Shown here piece after piece: positions 14,317 through 14,387 of a stretch of 14,387 nt of DNA. Each line of letters starts with the position of its first letter. Position 1 is the first letter of the stretch. The translations under genes were made by a program, and so were the position numbers. The DNA is from JBDKTH01 sp964558295 (GTDB lineage Bacteria > Planctomycetota > Planctomycetia > Pirellulales > Thermoguttaceae): assembly GCA_964558295.1 (NCBI GenBank), contig CAZLDQ010000149.1, positions 1 through 14,387 on the forward strand. The letters run 5' to 3'. The notes below the pieces were generated by a model that was given only the letters and a program-made list of their open reading frames with translations, searched no databases and was not told where the DNA came from.

Positions 14317-14387
<71 letters not shown>

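Overview
The window is GC-rich bacterial chromosome, most likely from a planctomycete (Planctomycetota, Pirellulales-like). The assignment is an inference from gene content, not a database match. It rests on a Tat-exported Gfo/Idh/MocA oxidoreductase next to a TIM-barrel sugar-phosphate isomerase, a Tat-signal DUF362 protein coupled to a membrane polyferredoxin, a U32 protein of the large DUF3656 type, and a hybrid kinase with a KdpD-like membrane anchor. I see no insertion sequence, prophage, CRISPR array or rRNA. One tRNA gene is cut by the right edge.

Layout. Positions 1-290 are apparently non-coding. Positions 291-2720 (minus) encode a U32-family protein of the rRNA cytidine hydroxylase (RlhA) type. 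A 349-bp divergent intergenic region follows. Positions 3070-5654 (plus) are a two-gene operon: a DUF362 protein with a twin-arginine leader, then, through an ATGA overlap, a NapH/NapG-like membrane polyferredoxin with six cysteine clusters. It converges within 7 bp on an AraC-type regulator (5662-6828, minus). Divergent from the regulator, 6926-9081 (plus) is a second ATGA-coupled pair: a sugar-phosphate isomerase/epimerase and a Tat-exported Gfo/Idh/MocA oxidoreductase. The regulator is the obvious candidate to control this pair in response to a sugar-like ligand.

Positions 9116-9448 (minus) encode a small secreted Gly/Tyr/Trp-rich protein, preceded by a cluster of dyad symmetries that includes a perfect 14-bp inverted repeat. 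Positions 9734-10081 (minus) encode a small SEC-C motif protein with a plausible intrinsic terminator. After a 566-bp gene-free gap, 10648-11214 (plus) encodes an HD-domain protein. Positions 11533-13554 (plus) encode a hybrid histidine kinase (membrane anchor, HisKA, HATPase, receiver, HPt). Directly behind it, 13637-13990 encodes a free-standing HPt protein that is clearly a paralogue of the kinase's own C-terminal HPt domain. The window ends in tRNA-Arg(CCG).

Most real genes here have good Shine-Dalgarno sequences (GGAGG or GGAG, 7-8 nt from the start), which I used to choose starts. The points most worth a second look are the tandem HPt duplication, the NapH/NapG-type fusion with an internal degenerate Tat-like segment, the dyad cluster at 9493-9586, and the 17-bp inverted repeat at the start of the AraC gene. 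I did not find a clearly novel multi-gene system, and function claims beyond family level are inference.
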